Below are positions 25,631 through 35,081 of a stretch of 64,000 nucleotides of DNA, piece by piece. The notes under the pieces were generated by a model. That model was not told where the DNA came from. It was given only the letters and a program-made list of their open reading frames with translations, and did not search any database. The DNA is from Gammaproteobacteria bacterium (GTDB taxonomy: Bacteria; Pseudomonadota; Gammaproteobacteria; JABHGC01): positions 123,389-187,388 of the forward strand of contig JALWTS010000031.1 of the NCBI GenBank assembly GCA_027077805.1, in the 5' to 3' direction. Position 1 is the first letter of the stretch. The number at the start of each line of letters is the position of its first letter. The translations under genes and the position numbers were made by a program.

Positions 25631-27586
25631 TTATTTTTTCGTACCTGTAATGGGTAAAGTAATGGTAAAGGTTGTACCTTGCCCCACAGTTGAATCAACT
25701 TCAATACGTCCCCCATGTTCTTTAATAATATTATAACTAATGGACAAGCCTAATCCTGTGCCTTCACCTACATTTTTACTGGTAACAAAGGGATCAAAGA
25801 TTTTGGGTAAAAACTCAGGCTCAATACCAGAACCATTATCCGTAATTGCTACCATAACATTACTGCCATCAGTGGAAGTTGCAATAGTTAACTGACCATC
25901 TTGATCACTCATCGCATCAGCCGCATTCACCAAAATATTTAATAACACTTGGTTAATCTGTGAAGGTGAGCATTTAATGGTAGGCAGTTCTTGATAGTCT
26001 TTGGTAATTTCAATACTTTTCTTCATACGATTATGAGAAATTTTTAACGCATTATCAATGGCTGTATTCATCTCTAAGTGACCTGACATTGAGGTATCGG
26101 AATGAGAAAAATCACGCAAACTACTGACCAAATCCGCAATGCTTGTTAAACCACCAACACTATCAGCTAATAATTGTTGCGCATCTTCAAACACTTCTTC
26201 ATGAGATTGCGATTCTTCTAAAGTAAGCAATCGTTTCACTTGCTCCAAACGTTCTTCGGGACTTAAGTCATCATTTGCCATAATATTATGCAAAGTTGAT
26301 TGGTGTTCTAAACTTTGCTGTAAACTAGGCAATAATTCTTCACTTAATAAATCAACATTGCCCCGCACAAAACCTAAAGGGGTATTAATTTCATGCGCCA
26401 CCCCTGCCACCATTCGACCAAGAGATGACATTTTATCGGCTTGAATCAATTTCTGGTGTTGTAATTGACTGCGTTCCTTAATTTGTACATATAAAATCAT
26501 CACAATCACTAAGACAATCGGAAAAATATAACTAATAATCGTAAAACTCTGACTCACTTTTACCGCAGGCTGATCCCAAAAATCACTATCAGGTCGTCCT
26601 ACCCATAATTGCCAACCCTCACCGTTATCCACCATACCAATATTTAATACTTCAGAATAAATCAAATTGGGATCAGCTTGTAATTTATCAGCCCATTCTT
26701 TAGAGATTTGCCATTGACCATCCTCTTTAGGATAAATAGTATAATTATAAGTTGGATTGCTTAATACATAACTAGCCGTAGGTAATAAATCTTGCAAGGC
26801 TCGGGTTAAAATCACTCCTGTCACTAAGCCTTTAAATAAATTATCAGGGCCATAAAATGGTACAGAATAGACTAAACCTGAACGATCTTTATCATTTGGA
26901 TTTAATGCAGAATAACGAGAATTATCACAAGTAATCACTTCTGGCCCACCTAAAGCAGGATAATCTAAACCTGAAATGGTATCAAGATTAGGAAACCTGC
27001 TACGTAACCATTCAATTTGCTTACGCATTACATAATATTCATAGATTTCAATTTCTTCGATTTTCCCTTCATCATTGCCATCACCATCATCTTTACCAAT
27101 TTGACCCACAATTAATTCGTCATAAGTAACAATCGGTGTTTGTAATTCTTTGGTATTGGGATCATAAGCATCAGGATCAAAATCTTCAGAGACAATATAA
27201 AGCTCAGAAATCGCCACACTATTCGCAATATTATTATAAATTTCTTGCAAAGTTTGATCAGCATCCCCTCGAAAATTTTCGGCATAACGATCAATTTTCT
27301 TCACCCCTGGTAAACGAGCTGCTGTCCGCAAAGACTCATATAACACATCAAACGTTCGTTTAATTTCAGCTTTCACTAATAATGCCTGATCATGACTTTT
27401 TAATTTATAGCTAGCCAAGGCATCATTTAGGGTCAAATTTGAATGATAATGGGTAAAATATGCCAAAATAAACCCTAAAACCCCAATTAACACATAATAA
27501 CGTTTATTCCATAGTCGCCGAAACCAATACAAACCAATAAAATTGATTTTAATCCGTTTATCACCCGAAAGTGTGACGCTATGCAT
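25631..27586 (-). CDS. Membrane sensor histidine kinase with large extracytoplasmic domain
   Basis: A 651-residue protein: membrane helix (about 31-48), periplasmic Cache-like sensor (about 50-345), second helix (about 346-368), then a DHp domain and HATPase. The phospho-accepting His (about 397) is in GVAHEINTPLGFVRGN, characteristic of the HisKA family that acts with REC-type regulators. NAADAMSDQ, DNGSGI and GTGLGLSI complete the ATP site. The sensor contains a Gly/Asp/Glu-rich acidic loop (GKDDGDGNDEGK). It lies downstream of a dual-receiver regulator gene on the same strand (314-nt gap), its likely partner. Confidence 0.92.
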   Translation of the reverse strand: MHSVTLSGDKRIKINFIGLYWFRRLWNKRYYVLIGVLGFILAYFTHYHSNLTLNDALASYKLKSHDQALLVKAEIKRTFDVLYESLRTAARLPGVKKIDRYAENFRGDADQTLQEIYNNIANSVAISELYIVSEDFDPDAYDPNTKELQTPIVTYDELIVGQIGKDDGDGNDEGKIEEIEIYEYYVMRKQIEWLRSRFPNLDTISGLDYPALGGPEVITCDNSRYSALNPNDKDRSGLVYSVPFYGPDNLFKGLVTGVILTRALQDLLPTASYVLSNPTYNYTIYPKEDGQWQISKEWADKLQADPNLIYSEVLNIGMVDNGEGWQLWVGRPDSDFWDQPAVKVSQSFTIISYIFPIVLVIVMILYVQIKERSQLQHQKLIQADKMSSLGRMVAGVAHEINTPLGFVRGNVDLLSEELLPSLQQSLEHQSTLHNIMANDDLSPEERLEQVKRLLTLEESQSHEEVFEDAQQLLADSVGGLTSIADLVSSLRDFSHSDTSMSGHLEMNTAIDNALKISHNRMKKSIEITKDYQELPTIKCSPSQINQVLLNILVNAADAMSDQDGQLTIATSTDGSNVMVAITDNGSGIEPEFLPKIFDPFVTSKNVGEGTGLGLSISYNIIKEHGGRIEVDSTVGQGTTFTITLPITGTKK

Positions 27587-27900
27587 AATATTTTATCCAA
27601 TGGCGATACAAAAACATTTCATACCTCTGTATAAAATATCCGAGGATCCCAATCGTTCCGATACCCTCAATGTCTTACATAACAATAGGATTCAATGTTA
27701 AAACCCATAGAATAGTCACTCATTCAAACTATTTATTAAGATCACCCGCGAGAAATTATGGCAATTGGTTGAATAAAAAATCAAGTTCAAATTTGAATGG
27801 GTTTATACTAGAATTCCTATATGAAAACGATACTGTTGTTACAAATGGATGTGCCATTTTCCTCTTTTGGTCATTATTATTATTTTTTTAGAAAATATCA
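27587..27900. other. 314-nt intergenic spacer
   Basis: No convincing ORF, RNA gene or terminator. It is AT-rich with a short 73-codon open frame on the plus strand lacking any family pattern. It probably carries the promoter of the downstream minus-strand histidine kinase gene. Confidence 0.4.
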
Positions 27901-28908
27901 TTAGCTAAATTTAAACAAACGTAATTTACGTACAAACTTTCCATATAAATTTGATAAAGCAGAACTTGATTGACTCGTTCGATTTGCAGTCACGGCACCA
28001 CTATTATTATTTTGTTGACTATTATTAATTTCTTGAATCACTTTTGGAGTCGCCACTTGATGCCGTTCTAAATATTCAGGGGTTTTCTTATAAGCATCAT
28101 AACGTTTTAATGCAATTTCAACGGAATGTTTAACTTGCGAATCTTTTAATGGTTTAACCATATAACGGAAAATTTGCCCTTGGTTAATTAAACTTACCAT
28201 GGCTTGAAAGCCAGTAAGTTCAGTGGTAACAATGGTTAATACTTCAGGTCGTTCATATTTTAATACCGAAATAAATTCAATAATATCTTCGGTATTTGAG
28301 GCAATATCAACCACAACAACCCCAATTTCGGGATGCTCTTCTAAAGTTTGCATCATAAGACCAATTTCATCGACTGGATATACAGAGCAAATCTCAGCAA
28401 ATTCTTTATATACCGCTTGGTGGCTTTGTTTCTCATTATCAAAGACTAAAATACCTGTATCACTAAATTCTGTTGCCATAGATTCTACAGCTTGCTCAGA
28501 ATCATCAATGGGTTTTAATTTATCATTGGCAAAAATTCTTTTGGCAATTAATGCCGCAGAATCCACAACATTTTTTACTTCATTATTAACCCACGGCTTG
28601 CTTATAAAACGATAAATTTCACCTTCATTAACGGATGAAATCACCGCGGATAAATCAGAATATCCCGTTAATAAAATCCGCATGGTATTAGGGGAAATAT
28701 CTTTAGCTTTTTTTAGCAATTCACTGCCCAACATAATTGGCATACGCTGATCGCTGATTAATACATGTACAACATTATTTTCTAAAAATTCTAAGGCTTC
28801 ATAAGGATCGGTAGTAGCAATAACATTATACTTACGTTTAAATAAAACTTGTAAGGTATTGAGTATCTTTTGTTCATCATCAATACATAATAATGTTGCC
28901 TTATCCAT
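27901..28908 (-). CDS. Dual-receiver response regulator
   Basis: A 335-residue protein from the ATG at 28908 (AGAGGG just upstream; the longer ORF start at 28923 is less likely). The first receiver has CIDDE, phospho-accepting Asp in LISDQRMPIMLGSELL, LLTGYSD and SKPW, resembling the RpfG/HD-GYP-linked receivers. The second receiver (about 150-275) keeps VVVDIASN and MVKPL but has a weaker acidic pocket. There is no DNA-binding or enzymatic output; the C-terminal tail is basic and Ser/Asn-rich. It probably relays phosphate from the kinase at 25631 or acts by protein contacts. Confidence 0.88.
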   Translation of the reverse strand: MDKATLLCIDDEQKILNTLQVLFKRKYNVIATTDPYEALEFLENNVVHVLISDQRMPIMLGSELLKKAKDISPNTMRILLTGYSDLSAVISSVNEGEIYRFISKPWVNNEVKNVVDSAALIAKRIFANDKLKPIDDSEQAVESMATEFSDTGILVFDNEKQSHQAVYKEFAEICSVYPVDEIGLMMQTLEEHPEIGVVVVDIASNTEDIIEFISVLKYERPEVLTIVTTELTGFQAMVSLINQGQIFRYMVKPLKDSQVKHSVEIALKRYDAYKKTPEYLERHQVATPKVIQEINNSQQNNNSGAVTANRTSQSSSALSNLYGKFVRKLRLFKFS

Positions 28909-28999
28909 AAATTGCCCTCTCAAATTAGATAATTACTAGTCGAATATGTGAAGCATATCACAAATAAATTATAGTAGCTAGTTAGGAATTTTCTTAAGA

Positions 29000-29365
29000 C
29001 TATGGCAACAAGGCATGTGTTTCGATAAAATCGACGATAAACTGCACAGGTTTTGCCCCACTAAACCGTGCCACTTCTTGTCCATTGCGAAATAACAACA
29101 CACTGGGAAAACCACGCACTTGATACCTGCCTGCCAGTGTCATATTGTCATCTTTATCCACTTCCAATTTCGCCAGTTTCAGTTGTCCCGCATAATATTG
29201 CATTACCCTATTTAAACTAGGCACAATGGCATGACAAGGGGCACACCAATCCGCCCAAAAATCGACTAAAATCGGCTGTTTCTGAGAAGCCTCTAAAACT
29301 TTGTATTGAAAGTCGGGCAAATCTACCGCAAAAATAATGCCTTTAAACTTATCAACGTTTTGCAT
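29000..29365 (-). CDS. Thioredoxin-domain protein
   Basis: About 121 residues. The active site is WCAPC in VDFWADWCAPCHAIVP, with the conserved cis-Pro in VRGFPSVLLF, as in thioredoxins; Ala replaces the Gly of WCGPC. There is no signal peptide, so it is cytoplasmic. The start at 29365 overlaps the end of the CBS gene by 14 nt, showing translational coupling. It probably acts as a redox partner in the same operon; the exact substrate is unknown. Confidence 0.9.
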   Translation of the reverse strand: MQNVDKFKGIIFAVDLPDFQYKVLEASQKQPILVDFWADWCAPCHAIVPSLNRVMQYYAGQLKLAKLEVDKDDNMTLAGRYQVRGFPSVLLFRNGQEVARFSGAKPVQFIVDFIETHALLP

Positions 29366-29756
29366 GTAAACATTCACCTAAAAAGCGACAGGCATCTACT
29401 GCGGTAAAAATGCCCACTACTTGTTCAACATCAACAACTAAGGCATAAGTAATATGCCGTGCTGACATTTCAAACACGACTTCATCCAATGGCGTCTCTG
29501 GATCAATAACATAAGCATTTAAACTACAAACGTCTCTTACGGAAATTTCTTGCTCAGATTGTAAATTACGATGGGCAGCTATTGCTAAATTGGCATCATT
29601 TTCGGTTAATAAACTAAATGCCTTGCCATTTTCTAACACGGGTAAATGTCGCACTTGATATTCGGACATAAGTTGTTGAGCCGTTGCTAAATCGGTGTCA
29701 ATATCAATACAATGCGGTTCTGGTGTCATAACGTCTTTGACTTTAAGAATGGTCAT
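29352..29756 (-). CDS. Tandem CBS-domain protein
   Basis: A 134-residue protein made of two CBS motifs: VKDVMTPEPHCIDIDTDLAT with VRHLPVLENG and LLTENDA, then VRDVCSLNAYVIDPETPLDE with HITYALVVD and VGIFTAVDACR. Stand-alone CBS pairs bind adenosyl nucleotides and act as energy sensors. The gene overlaps the thioredoxin gene and is preceded by the SPFH gene (36-nt gap), so the three are probably co-transcribed. The target is unknown. Confidence 0.93.
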   Translation of the reverse strand: MTILKVKDVMTPEPHCIDIDTDLATAQQLMSEYQVRHLPVLENGKAFSLLTENDANLAIAAHRNLQSEQEISVRDVCSLNAYVIDPETPLDEVVFEMSARHITYALVVDVEQVVGIFTAVDACRFLGECLHAKR

Positions 29757-29792
29757 AATTTAAAATCCTATTTTATTGTATTCAATATCACA

Positions 29793-31199
29793 CTACGGTT
29801 GTTGTTCAATGGGCACTTGCATTTGGGATTGCGATGTTACCTGATTTATCGTATCTAATTTTTCAATTAAACCTAACGCACTAAACGCTGATAACACATC
29901 TAAATTAGATTTTAAGCCACCCTGCTCCCCTGTATTAATGTAATTTCTTGGCATTTCTACGGTAAAACGACTGAGATTATTATACAAAACATTGGCAATA
30001 TCACGTTTAATTTCCGCAATATAAATTTCTTTATTGCGACCTAAGGCTTGATATTTAGTGGCTAAAATTTCAACCTCTGCCTTACCTTTGGCCAAAATAG
30101 CTTGGGCTTCAAACTTTGCCGCTTCTGCATTGGCTTGTTGAATATTCCGATTGGCTTTGGCAATTTCTAATTCTTTCTGTTTTTGAATCACCGCAATATC
30201 TTTTTGTTTGTTTTGTTCGACTAATTCTTTTAATGCAATTTGTCTGGCGACTTCTACTTCTTTTTGTTGTGAAATCACTGCTAATTCTTTCATACGCTGG
30301 GCATCTTGTACCGCTTTGGTTCTAAGAATTTCTTTTTTCAATTGTTCTGTTTTTGCTTGAGCTTTAGCGGTTTCCTGTTCTTGGATGGTTTTAATTCGCT
30401 CTGCGACTAAGGCTTTTTTATCCGCTAATAAGGCATTTAATTTTTGCTCAGGTATCGGATCGCCTATGGTTACTTGCGTTACTTCAATCCCATATTGATC
30501 TAAGGGATTAGACTGGCGAATGGGTAAACCATTTTTATCTAAAATCGTTACCGTTTTCCATACTAATTGTTTAGTACGCTGTAATTTATTAGGATTTTCT
30601 TGATCTAACCCCACGGGGGCTAAATCCGTTTGTTCCACTTCGACTTGTTCTCGTTTGGTTTTATAAGCCCCATAACGCAACTGATCCTCTAATTGAGATT
30701 TAAATTGGTTTAAGCCCCCCTGAAAAAATTCCTCGCCAGTATATTGGGTTGCGGTAATCACCGTAACATTTCTGGCATTTTTAATTAACATGGCATCCAC
30801 TAAATTTTCAAAGGTACGAAATTCTCTATGCATTTGCACAATTTTTTCAGGATTATGGGATAAACGAAAACGAAACGTGGCGGGGATTTGTCCCGTATAA
30901 GTATCCGCAAAACGCACATTAATCGCAGCTAAAGAACGTGTAACACGCAAATCATCAACACCACCAAATGAAACCGTCATGACTTGTTTGTAACGATTGA
31001 TCATAGAAAACATTGGAATCCGAAAATGTATTCCAGGTTCCGTATAAACACTGAGTTTTCCTGAAATATTATTTTGATAAACATAGGTATAGCCTGCATC
31101 GGTTTGAAACCATGAATTCGATAAAAGTATCACTAAAAATAGTGCGACAACCGCATAAATTGCATATTTAATCCTTGAAATTTTTGCTGATTCATCCAT
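29793..31199 (-). CDS. SPFH/Band 7 (prohibitin/stomatin-like) membrane protein
   Basis: A 468-residue protein with one N-terminal membrane helix (YAIYAVVALFLVILLSNSWF), an SPFH domain (about 45-260) and a long Ala/Glu/Lys/Gln coiled coil (about 265-400; KELVEQNKQKDIAVIQKQKE). It resembles flotillin- and prohibitin-like scaffolds that oligomerise on the inner membrane. The site GGAG lies before the ATG at 31199. It is grouped with CBS and thioredoxin genes, a combination that suggests membrane-stress handling (inference). Confidence 0.9.
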   Translation of the reverse strand: MDESAKISRIKYAIYAVVALFLVILLSNSWFQTDAGYTYVYQNNISGKLSVYTEPGIHFRIPMFSMINRYKQVMTVSFGGVDDLRVTRSLAAINVRFADTYTGQIPATFRFRLSHNPEKIVQMHREFRTFENLVDAMLIKNARNVTVITATQYTGEEFFQGGLNQFKSQLEDQLRYGAYKTKREQVEVEQTDLAPVGLDQENPNKLQRTKQLVWKTVTILDKNGLPIRQSNPLDQYGIEVTQVTIGDPIPEQKLNALLADKKALVAERIKTIQEQETAKAQAKTEQLKKEILRTKAVQDAQRMKELAVISQQKEVEVARQIALKELVEQNKQKDIAVIQKQKELEIAKANRNIQQANAEAAKFEAQAILAKGKAEVEILATKYQALGRNKEIYIAEIKRDIANVLYNNLSRFTVEMPRNYINTGEQGGLKSNLDVLSAFSALGLIEKLDTINQVTSQSQMQVPIEQQP

Positions 31200-31215
31200 T
31201 ATTCCGCTCCTATTG

Positions 31216-31296
31216 TATTATTTTGACATCTGCTTCAAATTGTCCCGTTACATATTGCATTATTTCACATCTGCTTCAAATTGTCCTATCACATAA
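31216..31296. repeat. Imperfect tandem duplication of a gene's 3' end
   Basis: The segment ACATCTGCTTCAAATTGTCC at 31228-31247 recurs at 31267-31286, and the flanking GTTACATA / ATCACATA also match. The right copy is the true end of the gene at 31260-31739 (…GQFEADVK then stop on the minus strand). The left copy is a 39-nt-offset duplicate lying downstream of the stop, where it encodes a near-identical GQFEADVK tail. Confidence 0.8.
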
Positions 31297-31739
31297 CTTT
31301 TTAAATAATCAGGCAAGGCTAAATAAATTTTGCCTCGAATTTTATTCCCCACTATTGCTCCAAATTCAAGCTGTAAGACATACTCATTGGTAAATACCAT
31401 GCTTTTAGGTAAGGATTTATTTTTTGCTAACCAACGCATATGAATATGAGGCAAACTGCCTTGACTGTCTAGGTTAATATTAAAATGTTGATTCGCAATA
31501 TCTTGGCGGAATAAAAATATCATTACGGCTAAATCGGCTAAAAAGCCTTGACCTTGACGTAACGTTAAAATGCCATTTTGAATCGTCGCCTGATCATACT
31601 TAAAACTTTCACCATGAATACTACCCATAGCATTTTGCTCGGGGATCACTTGTTGTTCTCCTGTTAGCGACCAATGGGAATCCGCAAGTACCGATTGCGA
31701 AAATAAGCCTAAAAACACTATAAAAACTCTTAACAACAT
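31260..31739 (-). CDS. Exported protein of unknown function
   Basis: A 159-residue protein from the ATG at 31739 (AAGGGG 5 nt upstream). Signal peptide about 1-20 ending VLA. The mature part has SIHGESFKYDQATIQNGILT and HIHMRWLAKNKSLPKSMVFT, predicted beta-rich, followed by KIRGKIYLALPDYLKSYVIG. I do not recognise the family. It follows the Hsp20-like gene closely and precedes the SPFH gene, so it may belong to an envelope-stress operon. Its 3' end is partly duplicated. Confidence 0.75.
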   Translation of the reverse strand: MLLRVFIVFLGLFSQSVLADSHWSLTGEQQVIPEQNAMGSIHGESFKYDQATIQNGILTLRQGQGFLADLAVMIFLFRQDIANQHFNINLDSQGSLPHIHMRWLAKNKSLPKSMVFTNEYVLQLEFGAIVGNKIRGKIYLALPDYLKSYVIGQFEADVK

Positions 31740-31756
31740 AATCACCCCTTATGATA

Positions 31757-32221
31757 TTATTTCGACAAACGAGGAATCGTCAATAATACCCCCCCATCTA
31801 TTTCCGATTTGTATGCCTTGCTCACATCGGCATCATAAGGCAATGACATACTACGTTGAAATTGACTGGATTGTTGTTGATAGTAATAACGATTGCTATC
31901 ATGCTCATCGACTTGCGAAGATTGACTGCTTTGAATCACTAATTGCCCTGGTTGTAGTTTTACCTCAAATTGATCAGGCTTATCCGTATAAACATAGACT
32001 TGATAAGCATCGGCATTCGCTTGAATCTGCACGCTGGGTGGCATTGTTCTATTGCGATTCACTTGAGGCATTTGCGGTGGATACATTGGCACTTGTGGCA
32101 TATTTGGCATACTTGCCGCATTATTAGGAACATAAGGGGGAAACGCAGGACAAGGCGGTTGCCAACACGCTTGACTTGAAAAGACAATCATTAATAATCC
32201 TAGACTGAATAAATACCTCAT
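31757..32221 (-). CDS. Exported Hsp20/alpha-crystallin-like protein
   Basis: A 154-residue protein from the ATG at 32221 (GGAGG 7 nt upstream). The signal peptide ends SSQAC, a possible lipobox. A Pro/Met/Gln-rich segment (about 22-60) is followed by a Hsp20-like beta-sandwich: VYVYTDKPDQFEVKLQPGQL, FQRSMSLPYDADVSKAYKS and DGGVLLTIPRL. The last two match the end of the small heat-shock core. The canonical C-terminal IxI/V is not evident beyond TIPRL. It probably binds unfolded envelope proteins. Confidence 0.75.
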   Translation of the reverse strand: MRYLFSLGLLMIVFSSQACWQPPCPAFPPYVPNNAASMPNMPQVPMYPPQMPQVNRNRTMPPSVQIQANADAYQVYVYTDKPDQFEVKLQPGQLVIQSSQSSQVDEHDSNRYYYQQQSSQFQRSMSLPYDADVSKAYKSEIDGGVLLTIPRLSK

Positions 32222-32256
32222 AATCATTCCTCCATCACTTGTGATAAATGCTTATA

Positions 32257-33120
32257 TTATAGATGATGCCGTAATTTTTGCATAATATCAATATAATAAG
32301 GCTCATCTGCTTGAATATAACCATGACGAATAAAAAAATCAATTAACACTAAATTACAATTTGTTTTAAATTTATCCGTTTCTGCCACAAGCTGCATCAC
32401 CTGTTCCACTGGATATAACTGAAAACTTTCCACTTCGCCATCGGTATTTTCAGGTTGAAAATCTATTGGTAATTCTAAATCATAAACAAATAAGGCATCT
32501 CTGCATAATGTTTGTTTCGTGTCCATGACATAGCTCACCAAACTCACTGCCTTTGCTTGTTTGGCTAAATTTACAGGGATATTGGCTTCTTCTTGACATT
32601 CTTTGATCAAGGTTTGCGACACAGTTAAACCATCGCCATGTCCACCTGCGACCAAATGATCGAAACACCCCGGAAAAGTCGGCTTATTTTTCGCACGTTT
32701 TGCGACCCATAACGACAAAGCAAAAGCATTATTTTGTTTCACCCAGGCATTCATATGGACGCCATATTTCATAATACCAAACAAAGATGCCATACTGCGA
32801 TCCAGTAACATCAATGGTGGCATTGCAATATGGCTTGATACTTGATACATTTCATCACACCAAGCACTGACAACGCCTTGCTGATACCATTGATAGGTAA
32901 CATCTGCGACTATTTCAGTGCGTTGTTTTGACGCCGTTAGTTGTGGATGTAATAATACCTTGCCTTGCTCTAAAATAAAAACATTTACCTGTGCTAAAAA
33001 CAACGGTAACCGAGACTGATGAATAAATCCCACTACCTTATCGTCAATCACCCAAGGGAAATAATCGGCGAGACAATACTGATTACATTTCACTAGCCAA
33101 CGCCAATAACCTGTACTCAT
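32257..33120 (-). CDS. Nudix hydrolase with DUF4743 N-terminal domain
   Basis: A 287-residue protein. An N-terminal DUF4743-like domain (to about 120) is followed by a Nudix domain with a divergent Nudix box (AGGHGDGLTVSQTL, IKECQEEANI), as in the YJR142W/thiamin-pyrophosphokinase-associated subgroup. FPGCFDHLVAGGHGDG is typical of that group. Substrates of this group include oxidised thiamin diphosphate derivatives in yeast homologues (family knowledge). It is the first gene of a minus-strand run down to the thioredoxin gene. Confidence 0.88.
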   Translation of the reverse strand: MSTGYWRWLVKCNQYCLADYFPWVIDDKVVGFIHQSRLPLFLAQVNVFILEQGKVLLHPQLTASKQRTEIVADVTYQWYQQGVVSAWCDEMYQVSSHIAMPPLMLLDRSMASLFGIMKYGVHMNAWVKQNNAFALSLWVAKRAKNKPTFPGCFDHLVAGGHGDGLTVSQTLIKECQEEANIPVNLAKQAKAVSLVSYVMDTKQTLCRDALFVYDLELPIDFQPENTDGEVESFQLYPVEQVMQLVAETDKFKTNCNLVLIDFFIRHGYIQADEPYYIDIMQKLRHHL

Positions 33121-33287
33121 AGCGACTTCCTAAATAGACCAAAATATCCACAACCATAGCACAGCATCAGAATTAAACCACCGTTAATCTAATATTATTT
33201 CATCATAACTTGTAAAAAGTTCAGAAGCATAGAATAATATTCAGGATTTAATCAAAATTAAAACCAAAATTAACTACTGGAATTTCT

Positions 33288-35057
33288 ATGTCTCAATATT
33301 TTTCCATCCTGCTAATGCTGTTAGTGTCGATCATAAGCGATGCCAATACACAAACCCTTACCTTTATTCACTTAAATGATCTTCATGCCCATTTGACCCC
33401 TCATTTAGAAATGGTGGCACATGGCGATCAAACTAAAATAGTAGAACAAGGCGGATTGGCTAGAATTGCCACTTTAATCAAACAAATTCGCCAACAAAAC
33501 CCAAATAATGTGTTAATGAATGTTGGTGATACCTATCATGGTGGCGTGGAAGCATTATATACCGATGGGAATGCCATTGTCGCACCAGTGAATGCTTTAG
33601 ACATTGATGTTGGCGTACCTGGGAATTGGGATTTTGCGTATGGGCCTATGGTGACCCGTGCCCGCTATAGTCAAACCCAAAGTTTTCGACCGAGTCCTAT
33701 GCGAAATCGGCAAGCGAGTAATACTCAGGGTCCCAATTTTCCTAATTTAGCCGCAAATGTTACCGTTACCCAACCCCGATTTCTGGCAGGTCAAGCCTTT
33801 TTACCCCCAACATTAATCAAAACCATTGGATCAGTGCCAGTTGGCTTTATTGGCATTACCTCAGATATTGTCCCCGAAATGCATCCCATTTTAGCCTTAG
33901 GCCTATCCTTTCTTAAAGGGGAACACGCCTATTTGGAACTGATTAGCGATCATGCTCAAACTTTACGTCAACAAGGGGCGGTTGTAGTCGTCGTTATGAG
34001 TGAATTAGGCATACAAAAAGATTATGCCCTTGCCAATAAAATCGATTCAGGTTTGGTCGATGTTTTTTTCTCAGCTCATACCCATGAAACAACGTTTAAA
34101 CCCTTAGTAAGTGATAGTGGTGCTTGGGTTGTTGAATCAGGCAATGACACCTATTTAGGTCAATTAGATATGGTCATTGCCAATAATCAAATTATTGATA
34201 AGGCTTGGCAACTGCATGTCGTAAAACCAAGCATTCCTGAAGACCCGGAAGTAAAACAGCTTGTTGAACAAGCAAGAGCACCTTTTTTGGCAGATAATGT
34301 ATTTTTAACATTAGATGCTCGTCAATCAAACCAAACCCTAGACCAACCAATTGATACCGTTATTGCTCATAGTCGTATTCCATTATCACGTTATCATTCT
34401 TTAGAAAATAGTTTTAATAATAGTCTAACTGAAATGTTACGCCAAAGAACCGGCACACAATTAGCCATGTCTAAAGGCTTTCGTTTTGGGAGTACCATTG
34501 CACCTAAAGGCTATTTGTTTGAAGATAATACGATTGCTCAAGGGGATATTACCATTGAAGATGTTTATCGTTTTTTCCCTAGCATTTATACCTTTGCCAC
34601 AGGCAAAATCACAGGTGAACGTTTAAAACAAATTATGGAACAAGGTCTCGCTAAAACCTATTCTAAAGATGCTTTTTATCAAGGCGGGGGTTGGTTTGAA
34701 GGTTTTTCAGGATTACAAGCCGATATTGATCTTGCCGCCCCAGATAAGCAACGCATTTTAAAACTTCGCTTAAAAGACACAGGGGATGACATTCAGGCTG
34801 AGGATATTTTAAGCATTACAGGCTGTATTCGTCCTATGGATTACAATGTATTATGTGCGTTTGATGGCTTTACGGAAGTACAAGCATTGATCAACCCAAA
34901 TACTGGCGACACTTGGACTAATGTTGATTTATTTATTGATATGGTACAGAATGGGCAATTACCTTATACATTTTATCAACGATTTAATGATATTAACCAA
35001 ACCCAATTTTGGCCTAAAGCACCCTTTATTCAAGCATTAACAGGCGTACATCGCTGA
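33288..35057 (+). CDS. Exported bifunctional metallophosphatase/5'-nucleotidase (UshA/SoxB superfamily)
   Basis: A 589-residue protein with an N-terminal signal segment (MSQYFSILLMLLVSIISDAN). The metallophosphatase domain has FIHLNDLHAH, NVGDTYHGG, GNWDFAYG and SAHTHET; the 5'-nucleotidase C-terminal domain covers about 340-560. GNWD replaces the GNHE of UshA and resembles the SoxB-like branch (GHWEFTYG), but the SoxB signature is incomplete, so I do not call it soxB. It lies 24 nt before the PRTase gene and probably shares its transcript. An exported nucleotidase fits a Ter module proposed to make a nucleoside-like product. Confidence 0.85.
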   Translation: MSQYFSILLMLLVSIISDANTQTLTFIHLNDLHAHLTPHLEMVAHGDQTKIVEQGGLARIATLIKQIRQQNPNNVLMNVGDTYHGGVEALYTDGNAIVAPVNALDIDVGVPGNWDFAYGPMVTRARYSQTQSFRPSPMRNRQASNTQGPNFPNLAANVTVTQPRFLAGQAFLPPTLIKTIGSVPVGFIGITSDIVPEMHPILALGLSFLKGEHAYLELISDHAQTLRQQGAVVVVVMSELGIQKDYALANKIDSGLVDVFFSAHTHETTFKPLVSDSGAWVVESGNDTYLGQLDMVIANNQIIDKAWQLHVVKPSIPEDPEVKQLVEQARAPFLADNVFLTLDARQSNQTLDQPIDTVIAHSRIPLSRYHSLENSFNNSLTEMLRQRTGTQLAMSKGFRFGSTIAPKGYLFEDNTIAQGDITIEDVYRFFPSIYTFATGKITGERLKQIMEQGLAKTYSKDAFYQGGGWFEGFSGLQADIDLAAPDKQRILKLRLKDTGDDIQAEDILSITGCIRPMDYNVLCAFDGFTEVQALINPNTGDTWTNVDLFIDMVQNGQLPYTFYQRFNDINQTQFWPKAPFIQALTGVHR

Positions 35058-35081
35058 AATAGATAAAAAAATATCCGATTT

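Noticed and set aside
27670..27891. 73-codon plus-strand frame in the gap before the dual-receiver gene
   Set aside because: No recognisable sequence pattern, no convincing ribosome site, and composition like the AT-rich spacer.
31813..32179. Overlapping plus-strand frames (104 and 69 codons) over the Hsp20-like gene
   Set aside because: Shadows of the minus-strand gene, which has a signal peptide, strong ribosome site and crystallin-like core.
33288..35057. Naming the exported nucleotidase soxB
   Set aside because: GNWDFAYG recalls SoxB, but other SoxB signatures and any sox gene neighbours are missing; a general UshA/SoxB superfamily call is safer.
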